DNA of 64,000 nt from Adiantum capillus-veneris (lineage: Eukaryota > Streptophyta > Polypodiopsida > Polypodiales > Pteridaceae). Below, piece after piece: positions 52,199-62,782 of the stretch. Within the stretch, counting starts at the first letter, position 1, and every line of letters begins with the position of its first letter. Made by a program: the position numbers and the translations under genes. The notes beneath the pieces were generated by a model. That model searched no databases. It saw only the letters and a program-made list of their open reading frames with translations, and was not told the DNA's origin. Location: positions 54,438,253-54,502,252 of the forward strand of contig CM043959.1 of the NCBI GenBank assembly GCA_014529385.2. Reading direction: 5' to 3'.

Positions 52199-52750
52199 AC
52201 GCTACTAACTCGAGTGATGACTATCGCTACTGTAACTCCTCAAGATGAGGCACCTCTGGGGCTGATTTGGTGCACCTTGGATCCTTCTCAATGTGGGATT
52301 GCGGATGGCCACCAAGGGGTTGATTTGACTCCCGATGTGAGAGGAATGAAGGTTTGAAAACTTAGATCTTGACGATGCTGATGATGGACAACAATGGAGC
52401 ACTCAATGCCGGCGAGGGAATGGCCAAGGGGAGGCTTGATGGGTTGCCGCAGTATCGGGCTGCAATGGGGAGGCCGGCGAGTGCAGATTCCGTGCACTTT
52501 CGGGGATGGAAGGGGCTGAAAATGAAAATGCTGGTTGATCTATTGCTAATCTGCAAGCGCTAGGGGCTGAAATTGAGATTGCTGGTTGCTGGGCTGAAAA
52601 ACGTTGGGGCTCATCTGTCCCAAAACGTTGGCAGCTCTTTGGTGCTAGTGCAATCTGCAGGAAACGCTAGTAGCTTGGTCCCCTTTATAGGGCTGAAAAT
52701 TGACTTAAGTATTTCCTTAGGCTTAGGTAGGGCAATCTGTCCACCACACG
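52199..52750 (-). repeat. LTR L, third piece
   Basis: It continues LTR L after K. It carries GGGGCTGAAAATGAAAATGC and GCTGAAAAACGTTGG words typical of the E/F/L LTR family, and is bounded on the right by the element N LTR start at 52751. Where L ends is unknown because N may have inserted into it. Confidence 0.5.
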
Positions 52751-52978
52751 TGTCACAAACTGCTGATGTGTCAAGCCAGTGAAGAACGGATCCGACTTGC
52801 AAATCGTGGTCGAGGGACCTAAACCTTAAGAGAAGTCCTACCAACTTATGGGACCCTGTCCGATGGGGCCCAGAGGACCTAAAGATAAAGCGAGACCAAC
52901 ACACACACACAAAGCGAATTCAGACGATGATGTGACAGCTAGTACCGATTTTCGCGTTTTGCGTTGACAGGTGCTGAT
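52751..52978 (+). repeat. 5' LTR of element N, first piece
   Basis: Starts TGTCACAAACTGCTGA, matching 63316 onward. Interrupted by element M within GCGTTGAC-rich sequence. Confidence 0.88.
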
Positions 52979-53140
52979 TGTTAGATTTACACCACTCTGT
53001 TGCTTCACATAGGTCTAGGGCACTTCCTCGCACGGCTAGTGTCTCCGGGCTGGTCACCCATAGCATAGTTTGTACCTTGTCCGGTTGCCCACTTGAGTTT
53101 AGGGGGCTGATCCCCCCCTCTTCTTACATCTAGCGTTTGT

Positions 53141-53188
<48 letters not shown>

Positions 53189-53211
53189 GCTTCTGCACAC
53201 GTGCACTCACA
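52979..53211 (+). repeat. 5' LTR of element M
   Basis: 233 bases, TGTTAGATTTACACC to CACTCACA. About 75 bases shorter than the 3' LTR and lacking its CATATATATGG block. A (CT)n run fills 53142-53186. Confidence 0.9.
53142..53186 (+). repeat. (CT)n microsatellite in 5' LTR of M
   Basis: About 22 CT units. The 3' LTR counterpart at 55546-55572 has about 13. Confidence 0.95.
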
Positions 53212-53220
53212 TGGTATCAG
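53212..53220 (+). promoter_or_regulatory. Primer-binding site of element M (short match)
   Basis: TGGTATCAG follows the LTR end directly. The match to the initiator tRNA-Met complement stops after nine bases (next bases TCGCC instead of AGC). Confidence 0.7.
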
Positions 53221-53392
53221 TCGCCAACGTCGAGGGCGCATCACCCACATCATGTTCTCCTCTCAGGATCACAACATCCAACGTTGTTGGAGAATCATCA
53301 TCAATTTCACTGTGGAGGCCTAGCGTCAGCACTTCTGCAGATTTTCATCGCGAGAGTCGCAATTTTCAGCCTAGTGTTTTTTCAGCAGATCG

Positions 53393-53764
53393 ATGTTTTT
53401 CAATCAGGCCAACGTTTTTGGCTTTGAAGACATCGATCTGCTGCTCCCTCTCTTGGCGCCCCCTCCCTGCAGAGCATCGCACCAGACGACAACAAATAAG
53501 CCTTGTGTTTTTCTGGACCAGATGTTTTCAGGTCTTGCTGCGTTTGCTGAGATTGCTGTGTTTTCCGCAAAGGCTAAACCTCTTGCATACACGGGAGCGG
53601 CCAAGGCACTCACGGGAGTCTTCTACACTGCTTGGAATTTGCAGATCTACGCCATTGTCAAGTATCTACACCCAACCGGCACCTTTCTGGTACTTATTAC
53701 TTGCTGTTTTTTCTCTGTTTTCAGCCCCTTGACAACTGAGAAGTGTGAGAACCCCCTCATTTGA
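53393..53764 (+). other. Open frame of unknown significance in element M (123 codons)
   Basis: I do not recognise the product. It has a hydrophobic end (YLHPTGTFLVLITCCFFSVFS, about residues 90-110) and an alanine-rich middle (LAAFAEIAVFSAKAKPLAYT). No retroelement domain and no homologue elsewhere in this window. It could be chance. Confidence 0.25.
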
Positions 53765-54087
53765 ACCTCTGTGACGCTCCCGTACCGATCGGTGGCGTAC
53801 ATGCACGCTGAAATCTCTATTACAGCAGCGTTTTTAGCACCCTTTGCAGTGTTTTTCTGGGCGGACAGCAGGCTGCCTTTTTGCCTATTGTGTGGTCGAT
53901 CACTCCATTGCTCGTTAGGACACCATCCGGTGGTTGTTTGAGCGGTTATTGTGGACTGCTACAAGTTTGGAGACGGTACCTTCTACGACGACGTGAGATC
54001 CTATTTCTTGATCCTTCGGAGATTCATCATTCTAGCCATCATTCGGCGGTTGCGCACTCAAGAGGGGGTGGTGACTTGTGGTTTGCT

Positions 54088-54474
54088 ATGGACACACCTA
54101 TGAACTTATCAGAGGAGTTCACACGAGATATGGCCATGCTCATGGCATATGGGATTACGACATTCCCAGAGAGGACACCACCATCTTGGGTGGATAGACA
54201 CTTACCACTTGACCTTGACACGTGCGATCACTTGCTTACACACGAGCATCTACATGGACTCCGGGAGAGGATCTTGGATCTCTTCCTGGATAGGTTCATT
54301 GCTTGGATCTACAGACTGGAGTGGGACTTCGGTTCTTTACACTCTCTTGGAGAGTTTACCGGCGCGATGCGAGATATCAAGCATCATCACGCGACTACAT
54401 TCGTAGTTACCCGGAGCTTGTCTTGGATCATTTGGATTGCTACCTTCAGAGTTGCTTACACTCACCCTCGGTAA
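54088..54474 (+). CDS. Hypothetical protein in element M
   Basis: The frame is open from 53881, but the first residues look like arbitrary translation. From the ATG at 54088 it reads MDTPMNLSEEFTRDMAMLMA, then DRHLPLDLDTCDHLLTHEHL, LRERILDLFLDRFIAWIYRL and MRDIKHHHATTF. It is a mostly helical, acidic-histidine-rich sequence of about 128 residues ending at TAA 54472. No Gag, protease or RT motif. It is the only part of M with protein-like composition, so it may be a remnant of a Gag-like or captured sequence. Function unknown. Confidence 0.35.
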   Translation: MDTPMNLSEEFTRDMAMLMAYGITTFPERTPPSWVDRHLPLDLDTCDHLLTHEHLHGLRERILDLFLDRFIAWIYRLEWDFGSLHSLGEFTGAMRDIKHHHATTFVVTRSLSWIIWIATFRVAYTHPR

Positions 54475-54559
54475 TCTTACAGCAGACTTATCCCCCGACC
54501 TGGGCAGTAGGTCACTGGTTGACACCAGAGGATTGGAGGCAGGAGATATAGGCAAGACG

Positions 54560-54895
54560 GCGCAGACAGATTGATCTGGCCTTTCCTCTTCTCAGAGATT
54601 CTTCACAACGCAGACTTCTCAGTCCTGGCTTCCCTTCTTCATACAGGATGATTACGGTGTAGTCAGCTTGGTCTGACCGTACCTCTTCTCAGAGGCCCTT
54701 CACAGCGAAAGACTGTTGAGTCTAGCTTTCCCTTCATCTTGGATTACCTTACCTATTGACAGGACACCATCTAGTGGTGGTTCGTGCGGTCTACTGGTGA
54801 CTGTCTTACAGTAGCTTCTATAGTGCAGACTGTTTAGTCTGGCTTTCCTTGTTTCAAAGGATGTTTAGGGCGCAGATTTCTACATCTGGCCTTCT
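54560..54895 (+). repeat. Array of short CAGACT...AGTCTGG stem-loop units in element M
   Basis: Six diverged units at about 54566, 54612, 54660, 54705, 54826 and 54871. Each has 5-6-base complementary arms such as CAGACT-GTTT-AGTCTG, usually followed by GGCTTTCC or GGCCTTTCC. Confidence 0.65.
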
Positions 54896-55277
54896 TGGAG
54901 TTTTTTACAGCTTAGCCACTTGGCCACACTGGGTTGCAGGTTCATGCATTGACAGGCTTCCGTGCATTCTCATCACGATTCCTAAGCCTCTCCATTTTCT
55001 CCAGACGGTTTGACTATAGACACCACATATCCTATTGGGCAAGACACTCGCAGGGCTATTGGCACTTCTTTCACGACAAGGAGTTGTTTTCACACTCAGT
55101 TCGGGACCTTCATGCGGTATCTTCACCCTGTATCGATTCTTGGCGGTGGGGACATCCCAAAGCGTTGCTACATTCACGGAGTTCGCTAGAGTATTGTCCT
55201 TCAGTGGACATCGCAACAGACATCTTCATCATTTGCCTCACATCTTTGGCTTCACGCGGTTTGTTCAACATCAGTTG

Positions 55278-55288
55278 CTGAAAGGAGG
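55278..55288 (+). promoter_or_regulatory. Polypurine tract of element M
   Basis: CTGAAAGGAGG ends directly at the LTR start TGTTAGGTTT. Confidence 0.75.
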
Positions 55289-55545
55289 TGTTAGGTTTAC
55301 ACCACTCTGTTGCTTCACACAGGTCTAGGACACTTCCTCGCACGGCTAGTGTCTCCGGGCTGGCCATCCATATCATATGTTGTACCTTGTTCGGCGGCCC
55401 GAGTTTGGGGCCAGTCGCCCACTTGAGTTGGGCGCCCGCCTTGGGTACTCATATATATGGGGCCAGGGGGTACACTTTCATTATTATCTGATCATTGTAC
55501 GGATCTTCTGCTTTGGTAGTCATGGGCGACATCTAGCGTTTGTGG

Positions 55546-55576
<31 letters not shown>

Positions 55577-55596
55577 TTCGCACAGGCACACTCACA
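55289..55596 (+). repeat. 3' LTR of element M
   Basis: 308 bases with the same ends as 52979-53211. It contains CATATATATGGGG (55448-55460), a TATA candidate missing from the 5' copy, and (CT)13 at 55546-55572. Confidence 0.9.
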
Positions 55597-56098
55597 TTGA
55601 CGTGGCAGCCAGTACGGATTTCTGTGAATTGCGCTGTTGACGTGGCAAGTGTACGGATTTTCATAATTTGCGTTGACAGCTTTTTGGGTTCAGTGCTTTT
55701 GGACCAGATGCTTTTGAGTTTACAGCTTTTCATGTACACTGCTTTTGAATGGCCAAGGGCCTTTAAATATGGCATTCTCACTCTGGCATTCTATCGTGGG
55801 TAGATGCAGAGCAAGAGCCATAGAGTGCACCTTGTTTGAGCCACTGTAGTTTCTCACTCTGGCATTCTATCGTGGGTAGATGCAGAGCAAGAGCCACAGA
55901 GTGCACCTTGTTTGAGCAATTTAAAGAAATATCGAAAGGGGCACCATGATCTAGGGCCAATACTATTTGGGGTGGAATTCTGCTACTCCGTGTCGCGTGT
56001 GCTCTCTCTCTCTCTCTTTCAATTCAATTGTTATTGAAGTGCTAAAAGTCTGTTCAGTCTGTTCTTTTCTCTTGGCACGTGGTGTCCTGCACGTGACA
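55597..56098 (+). repeat. 5' LTR of element N, second piece
   Basis: It aligns with 63560-64000, including TTTTGGACCAGATGCTTTTG, TTTAAATATG and GGTGGAATTC. It ends CACGTGACA. A tandem duplication of about 72 bases (55777-55920) is not present in the 3' LTR. Confidence 0.88.
55777..55920 (+). repeat. 72-bp tandem duplication in N 5' LTR
   Basis: TCTCACTCTGGCATTCTATC through CACCTTGTTTGAG occurs twice in a row with one substitution (CCATAG/CCACAG). Confidence 0.92.
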
Positions 56099-56099
56099 G

Positions 56100-56111
56100 T
56101 GGTATTAGAGC
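56100..56111 (+). promoter_or_regulatory. Primer-binding site of element N
   Basis: TGGTATTAGAGC, one transition from the initiator-Met complement, one base after the LTR. Confidence 0.88.
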
Positions 56112-56199
56112 TTTGGGCGTGTGCTTTTTTGAAAGCATACCGGCCACAAAGAGTAGACAGAGCAAACCGGCGCTTCCAAAGTCTATTGGAATTTTATTT

Positions 56200-57210
56200 G
56201 AAGTAACTTTGTGCCCCGACCCCGGACTTAGTAGCCACTCCCACCCTTCCTTCATCGTGCATCATGTGTGCTGCCGTCTTCACCGCTCTGTCATGGCATA
56301 AGCCATAAAGAATCCAAGAAATGGCGTTCATGGATTCCGCAGAATACTTGCAGTTTCTCCTCGACAAGCTTGGCGACATTTTTTCGTGGCATCCTTGGCA
56401 AAATCGGAAGATTCTGCAAAGTTGGAAAAGTTTTTGAATTACATGTTACCTCCTCTGATGCCCCAGGTGGTACCTCCGGCACCAGAAAGTACAAGAGCTT
56501 CCAAAGGGCACCTTCCTAGCCGTCTGTTCCGATAATGAGAGTCTTCAGGAATATGGGGCAGGCATTTGACCTTGATCCTGTGCAACCGCCTTTGCCACTG
56601 CCGTCCCCACCATCACCGCCAATAGCTTCAATGGTTGGAGCCAATATGGATACCCGTATCATTCGTACCCAAGATATGTGCCTAACCAACCAAAAGATTT
56701 GAAGGATGGCGGCACGACAGTCAAGTTTTTCACCTTTTCCGGGATGAAAGATCGAAAGAAAGCATTGGAGTTCCTACAACAATTCGACAACATCTATGCT
56801 TTGGGGAACTATACAGAAGAATCCAAGATTTCTTGAGCAACGGGATTTCCTAAAGATAATGCCATGTAGTGGTGGAGTTCCATCACGACGCAATTGCATG
56901 CTCCAAGGACCTGGCAAGCTTTCAAGACAATATTTGCATGCCGTTATATGACTTATCTCTTTGAAGTCCGGATCTTGGCAGAATGGGGCAACTTCAAAAT
57001 GCTTGCCACAGAGACCATGGACGACTATAACCAAAGGTTTCTCGACGTCTACCTTTCGGTGTCCTTTAAGTTTATTTCCCTGGAGGACTAGTGCGAGCAA
57101 TAGACCACTGGACTACCATCACTGCTGCAGGAATATTGTCTATCCAAGCAAGTCTCAACCATGCAAGAACTTATGAACCATGCCGTGATTGGCTACAAAC
57201 CGATGAAGGG
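56200..57210 (+). pseudogene. Gag of element N, first part
   Basis: Frames change several times. Recognisable pieces are FLNYMLPPLMPQVVPPAPES (56430), TVKFFTFSGMKDRKKALEFL and QQFDNIYALGNYTEESKI (56720-56830), then TWQAFKTIFACRYMTYLFEV and LATETMDDYNQRFLDVYL (56900-57055), a retrotransposon gag domain. It runs into solo LTR H2 after GYKPMKG, and gag resumes at 59199. Confidence 0.78.
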
Positions 57211-59198
57211 TGTTGCTAAATTGGCTTTATCTGACAGAAAAATAATTCTAAATGAATTATTGGATTTATAAGTGAGAGGGTTTTCTCGCTTGGAACACCA
57301 AGGAAAAATAATTCTAAATGAATTATTGGAATTTTAAGTGAGAGGGTTTTTCTCACTGGAGACATCCGAGTACATAATATTCCTAGTGCGTCATTCAGAG
57401 TAATGACGGGAGCACTATGAAAGGGAATATCTGTAAGGCCACCAGGAACGAGTACTTTTGATGCGTCACATCGGATGGGTGACAGGGAGCATCGGAAAGA
57501 AGTATCCGACCATCCGGGAACGGACATCTCTGATGTGTCATAGGATGGGTGACATAGAGCATCGTGAAGGAGATTGTATCGTAAGTTCGGTAGGAAAGGA
57601 CTAGGTGATGGGTATTCCTGATGCGTCACAAGGTGGGTGACGGGTGCATCGGAAAGGGAATATCCATAGTCGGGAGGAAATTCCGAACTGTGTTAGAATT
57701 GTGCACAAGGAAAAGCAAGCACTTGAATGAAGATGGGTTCAGAGGAAACTTTGAGGAAAAACAGATGCTTTCTGAGAAAGCGGGATTGCTTTTCGGGAAA
57801 GCAGATGCTTTCCCGCGAGGAAGTCTTTGTCTGCATTGCAACTGTGCATGTGATTGCATCCAGGGACGCCTGGGAAGTGCTGTGAAAGCATTGTTTTAAC
57901 TTATAAGGTTTTATTGAGTTTTTGGGCAGGTTCAGATTATTTTTAAAATACGCCGGCCGTCTACTTAATAAGTGGGCAGCCATCTAATAAATAAGGCAAC
58001 AGATCAGCCAGCGTTTTCTCTCTCTCTTTTTTTGGCAGAACAGAAAAAGAAAAAAGGATTTTTTTTTTTTTTTTTTTTTTGACGGCCGCGACCACGCGAG
58101 TAGCTATTCGTGCCCGTGGCTAGGAGCTATAAAAGCATCACATGCCCTCACTCAGAGGGGAGGACCAATCTTTGCAAGGAGGAGATGCTACTGCAGATTT
58201 CAGCCATAAAGAAGACGTTGCCAGTGATGCCCATGGCTGCCCCAAGTGTACGAGACGTCGCCAAGACCCAGTGCGCTAGTTCCCTCGCGAAGAAGTGCCT
58301 ACGAAGCGTGTTTCCATCGCGACAGGTTGCTGTTTTTCTCTGTTTTCAGCCCATAAATGTCGTAGACGGGGCTGATTTACGAGAAGGAACCCGAGAACAC
58401 ACCTCTTTTGTATGTAGGATTGGAAGAGAGGATTTTTCTATGTAAAGATCTCTTCCGGGGAATTGCTTTTCGAGAACGGAGTTGTGTTTCGAGCGTCGAG
58501 ACTTTGAAGGTAACGTTTTTCATATTATGATCTTTGAGTATTTGATTGCAGGTGTACTTCCTCTTCGTGAGGGAGTAGAAGCAGAGGAAGGCATGAGCCT
58601 CTGTAGGAGAAAAGCGCTCTGAGGAACTAGAGCCAGATCAGCCCAAGGGTTTCGTACCCGAGTTTGGGAAGAAGATCCACGGATCGGAGAGAGGTAGTCT
58701 CTCAAGTTGCGGTCCGGAAGTTGGGATTCCCAAGTAAGGACTTTGTGTCCGGGAAAGCAGAGTTGTTCTGCAGGAAGAGGACTCTGGAAAGAGAGTTAGA
58801 AAGAGTTGCAGGGATGTCATGCCCTGAGTCTGGAAGGTGAGATCCAGAGGCGAGAACCTTGGTTCTCAAGGATTTGGAACAAGGAACGGAAGTTCCTTGG
58901 AATAGGGTTTTGCCCTAGGAATCGGAAGCTGAGGCTTCCGGGAACCATCAAGTCTTATTCTAGAACGAACGTGGTAATACGTTTGGTTCAAGTGCTTGTA
59001 TAGACTTCTCCTCAGTAATAAAGATACTATTACGGGGGGGGACCAACCCATCTTCTGGTCCCCAGTACTGTGTCGATCTTCTCACTCTCTATCTCTCTCT
59101 CTATTTATTTCTCTCTATATCCTCTGGCTTCAATAATAAGTGATAAATCCTATTTATCCGAATGTATTTTATATTGTTATGCGCTCCCGTTTGTGACA
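57211..59198 (+). mobile_element. Solo LTR H2 (plus orientation)
   Basis: 1,988 bases, TGTTGCTAAATTGG to TTTGTGACA, with a perfect TSD AAGGG (57206-57210, 59199-59203). TATA-like GAGCTATAAAAGCATC at 58125-58140, poly-T at 58059-58080. About 500 bases longer than H1, the surplus lying mainly between about 58300 and 58980. Open stretches inside show no domain. Confidence 0.92.
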
Positions 59199-59605
59199 AA
59201 GGGAAGTTGGAGTTTACCATATAACCAACTCCGGCCATCAACCAAAACTCTCAGGAACAACGAACAAATTCTCTTGAGTCTCGTGAAACCCAACCTCAAA
59301 GGCCTCGTCTGACACAATGTCAATGAGAAACCCTTTTACAAGAAGGCCGACGATTCGAATGTTTTCAAAAAGGACATACATTCACTACATGTCCAGAGCA
59401 GGCCTCGACGTCTGTCGAGGCCTTTAGAGCAACCTTTTGCTTCCACGACAGATTGATCCGTAGGGCCACCTCCAGCTAAGAGAGTTAGACCCGCTATTGG
59501 ACTAGTCCTCGATATCCATGGCATACACCTTGAAAGTACAAATGAATTGTGTCGAGCATATAGCAAAGTCAACGGCTTGAAAGCCCTTATTTTCTTTGGT
59601 CCCGA
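59199..59605 (+). pseudogene. Gag C-terminus and protease start of element N
   Basis: The zinc knuckle region near 59345-59395 reads ECFQKGHTFTTC. The first Cys of CX2CX4HX4C is replaced (RRFEC). Further on, in another frame, ELCRAYSKVNGLKALIFFG matches the pre-protease segment of D. Copia element P interrupts the catalytic triplet. Confidence 0.75.
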
Positions 59606-59754
59606 TGTTGGGTTAAAGGCCTAAATAACCCCTTTTTGTACATTTTTATACTTTGTCTAGGTTCATATTGAACCTGGACACATTTTTTTAAAGTCATTGA
59701 TAATAAAAGTGGGAAAACCCAAAACTCATTTATTGAGTTTTCTCCAAAAACGTG

Positions 59755-59807
<53 letters not shown>

Positions 59808-59919
59808 TGCTTCGATCCCTAGCGCCTCCTCTCTGTTGCACTCCGCCTCCTGCTTTTTGCTCCAATCCTGCACTACATTGCGACGCACACCTACCGGTAC
59901 CTTTTGCTTCACGCTTTCA
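59606..59919 (+). repeat. 5' LTR of element P
   Basis: 314 bases, TGTTGGGTTAAAGGCC to CGCTTTCA, with (CT)25 at 59756-59805. Confidence 0.93.
59756..59805 (+). repeat. (CT)25 microsatellite in 5' LTR of P
   Basis: Pure dinucleotide run. The 3' LTR has only about 14 units at 62934-62961. Confidence 0.95.
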
Positions 59920-59932
59920 ATTGGTATTGAGA
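59920..59932 (+). promoter_or_regulatory. Primer-binding site of element P (degenerate)
   Basis: ATTGGTATTGAGA follows the LTR. It resembles TTGGTATCAGAG with substitutions. Confidence 0.7.
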
Positions 59933-59933
59933 G

Positions 59934-60125
59934 ATACCAGAGTAATAAGAAGATTTCTTTTGCTTTCCATAAAGACAATCGTTACAAAAATCCAAATTTT
60001 TGCCTTTTACATTAACCCTCTTCAGAGAGGAAAGCACATCAATACCCTTTTGGCTCATATGGCCAAGTCTCTTATGCCACAATTCCGTGTGTGAAGCAAC
60101 TTTAGCAACAGCAAGAAACTTGCCA
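59934..60125 (-). pseudogene. Inverted gag-pre-integrase segment of element P
   Basis: On the minus strand it reads VASHTELWHKRLGHMSQKGI and FCNDCLYGKQKKSSYYSG, the HHCC-type gag-pre-integrase domain, while the rest of P codes on the plus strand. The plus strand resumes with KANPLDLIHSDVC at 60126, exactly the sequence expected after GKQK...SG. The segment is therefore inverted in place. Confidence 0.85.
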
Positions 60126-60795
60126 GGCAAAGCTAATCCTCTTGATCTTATTCACTCCGATGTATGCACTATGCCTGTTAAGTCTTTTGGTGGTGCATTG
60201 TATTTTGTTACATTCATTGATGACTGTAGTATGTATTAGGAAAGGATGGGTGCATTTGTTGAAAAGTAAGAGTGAGACTTTTAATGCTTTTAAGAAGTTT
60301 CATGCTTTTGTCACTACGTAAAAGAGTACTAAGCTTGAATGTCTCAGATCTGATAATGGAGGAGAGTATGTATATGTTGAATTTCAACGTTTTTGTGATG
60401 AAAATGGGATTAAAAGGGAGTTGACAGTCCCTTAAAATCCGTCTTCTAATGGTGTGGCTGAGAGGTATAATTGTACTTTATGCGAGAGAGTGCGTTGCAT
60501 GTTGTCCACTGCTAATCTTTCCCAAGAGTTTTGGGGGGAGGCATTGAAAACTGTAATTCATATTTGCAATCGCTCTTCTAATAGTGCGCTGAAAAATGAC
60601 ATTCCAGAGGAGGTTTGGTCTGGCAAACCTGCCTCTAATGATCATTTGAGAGTATTTGGTTGCGAAGCTTTTGTTCATGTATGGGATGACTTGAGAACAA
60701 AGCTTGATATGAAGTCCATTAAAGGAGTCTTCCTAGGTTATGGGGAAGAAGGTGAAATGGCTATAGAGTGTGGTTACCACAATTTAGAAAGGTAA
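60126..60795 (+). pseudogene. Integrase core of element P
   Basis: DLIHSDVC (first Asp), a frameshift near 60235, LRSDNGGEYVY (second Asp, 60350) and NGVAERYN (Glu, 60455), then WGEALKTVIHICNRS and VWSGKPASNDHLRVFGCEAF. TAA codons near 60320 and 60435 replace what look like Gln codons. The frame shifts again near 60780. Confidence 0.86.
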
Positions 60796-62258
60796 GTCGC
60801 AGCCGAGATGTAGTGTTCAATGAGGCAAAATTGCTTAAGAATGCTACAAAATCTGATACTGACAGGAAAATTGCCAGATTTCAGCCATCCGTGCCACCCA
60901 TTGATGTTGAAAAAGAGCCTCATGATGCATTACCGCAAGCTGAAATTGATAATCAACTGGTTAACCTTGAGCCAGAAGAGGTAGGACATGATTTTGATGC
61001 TCCTAATGAGGATGGACAGTCACTTGAATTGGCTGAAAATGATTTTCAGCAGCATGATAGAGCTGAAAATGAGTTGCCTTATGATGTAGAACCGTTGCCT
61101 AAGAATGTAGATGATTGGGTATGCAGGTCAACTCGTTTGAGAAGGCAACCGCAGAGATTTAACCCCTCTTTGGATCATGTAATGTTGACAGATGAGGGTG
61201 AACCTCTTACATATAAAGAGGCCAAATCATGTGAGTCAAGCAGTAAGTGGGAGCTTGCGATGCAAGAGGAAATGAAATCCTTGTATGCAAATGATACTTG
61301 GGATCTTGTGCCATTGCCTAAAGGGAGAAAGGCTCTTCCTAACAAATGGGTATACAAGATTAAGATAGTGGATAAAAAACCCAAGTACAAGGCAAGATTG
61401 GTTGCAAAAGGTTATGCACAGAAAGAAGGAATTGATTTTCAAGAAATCTTTTTACCTGTTTTAACGCTTACAACTTTACGTGTCCTTTTTGCTCTCGTTG
61501 CGGTACTTGATTTGGAATTGAATCAAATGGATGTAAAGACAACGTTTTTGCATGGTGACATTGAAGAGGACATATATATGAAACAGCTTGAAGGTTTTGT
61601 AGTTCCTACACGCGAGGAACTTGTATGCAAACTGAAAAGAGCTCTGTATGGTTTGAGACAATCATCACGATAGTGGTATAAGAAGTTTGACACTTTTATG
61701 CTGTCTCAAGGCTTTAAACGCAGCCATGCAGATCATTGTTTGTATATGAAAAGGGATGAAGATGGTAGTCCCATCATACTTGTTCTCTATGTTGATGACA
61801 TGCTGCTTGACGGGAAACATAAGACTAGTTTTGATGCTCTGAAACGTAAGCTAAATTTAGCATTTGCTATGAAGGATTTGGGTGATGTAGAGCATATTTT
61901 GGGCATGTGTATTAAAAGAGATAGAAAGCTGAAATTGCTGTTTTTATCTCAAGAAAGATATATTGCAAAAGTACTTGACAGATTTAATTTGGCTGATGCT
62001 AAGTCTCTTGGGGTATCTTTACCACCATACACTAAGCTTAGCAAAGCAAATTGCCCAAAGGATGAGGTGGCATTGAAAGCAATGAAGGGAATCCCTTATG
62101 CATCGGCTTGTGGTTCTTTTATGTATGCTATGGTTGCCACTCGTCCCGACATTGCTTATGCAGTGGGAGTTGTTAGTCGATACATGTCGAATCCTGGCAA
62201 AGCGCATTGGGAAGCTGTCAAATGCATTCTGAGATATTTGAAAGGCATACAATCATAG
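60768..62258 (+). pseudogene. Reverse transcriptase of element P
   Basis: One frame with a TAG at 61671-61673 and an end at TAG 62256-62258. An acidic linker (60900-61100) leads to WELAMQEEMKSLYANDTWDL, KWVYKIKI, YKARLVAKGYAQKEGIDF, LNQMDVKTTFLHGD and CKLKRALYGLRQS. After the TAG follow SHADHCLYMK, the catalytic LYVDDMLLDG (about 61790), AFAMKDLGDVEHILGMCI and MYAMVATRPDIAYAVGVVS. This is a standard copia RT of full length. Only point stops disable it. Confidence 0.9.
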
Positions 62259-62747
62259 TGTATCTGTTATGGCAAAAGTGACTTGAAGTTGCAAGGATAT
62301 TGTGATGCAGACATGGCAGGTGACATGGATACCAAGAAATCTACCAGTGGATATGTATTTGCCATTGTTAGTGGTGCAATCTCTTGGTGTTCTAGGTTAC
62401 AGAAAATTGTGGCATTGAGTACTATTGAGGCTAAATATATTTCAGCCACAGAGGCTTCAAAAGAGGCCATTTGGCTGGGCAGACTTGCAAAAGAACTTGG
62501 CATGCTTGCTCATACACCCGTGTTGGGTTGTGATAGCCAGAGTGCTGTCTATTTAGCAAAAAATGCCATGTTTCATGCGCGTACCAAACACATAGATGTG
62601 CGGTACTACTTCATACGACAGGTATTGGAGGATGGTCTAGTCACCTTGACTAAGATCCATACACAGGATAACCTTGCAGATGTTCTCACCAAGAGTCTTG
62701 CTAAGGCTCAACATGAGCATTGCATACAGCTGGTGGGAATTGGTTAA
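62259..62747 (+). pseudogene. RNase H of element P
   Basis: Same frame as RT after TAG 62256-62258. It has LQGYCDADMAGD (Asp), LSTIEAKYIS (Glu), LGCDSQSAVYLAKN (Asp) and HIDVRYYFIRQVLEDG, ending LVGIG TAA. It removes the RNA strand after reverse transcription. The C-terminal part parallels the RNase H kept in element B (7386-7590). Confidence 0.9.
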
Positions 62748-62771
62748 CTTAAAGCCGTCATTTATGCCTTT

Positions 62772-62782
62772 AAGTGGGAGGT
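62772..62782 (+). promoter_or_regulatory. Polypurine tract of element P
   Basis: AAGTGGGAGGT directly before TGTTGGGTT. Same tract as in B. Confidence 0.88.

Larger units (their letters stand above)
52979..55596 (+). mobile_element. Non-autonomous LTR element M without recognised pol
   Basis: LTRs 52979-53211 and 55289-55596, primer-binding site 53212-53220, polypurine tract 55278-55288, and a 2.08 kb interior with no RT, integrase or gag motif. Flanks CTGAT (52974-52978) and TTGAC (55597-55601) match at only three of five bases. The element fits the small non-autonomous LTR class (TRIM/LARD-like). Confidence 0.82.
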
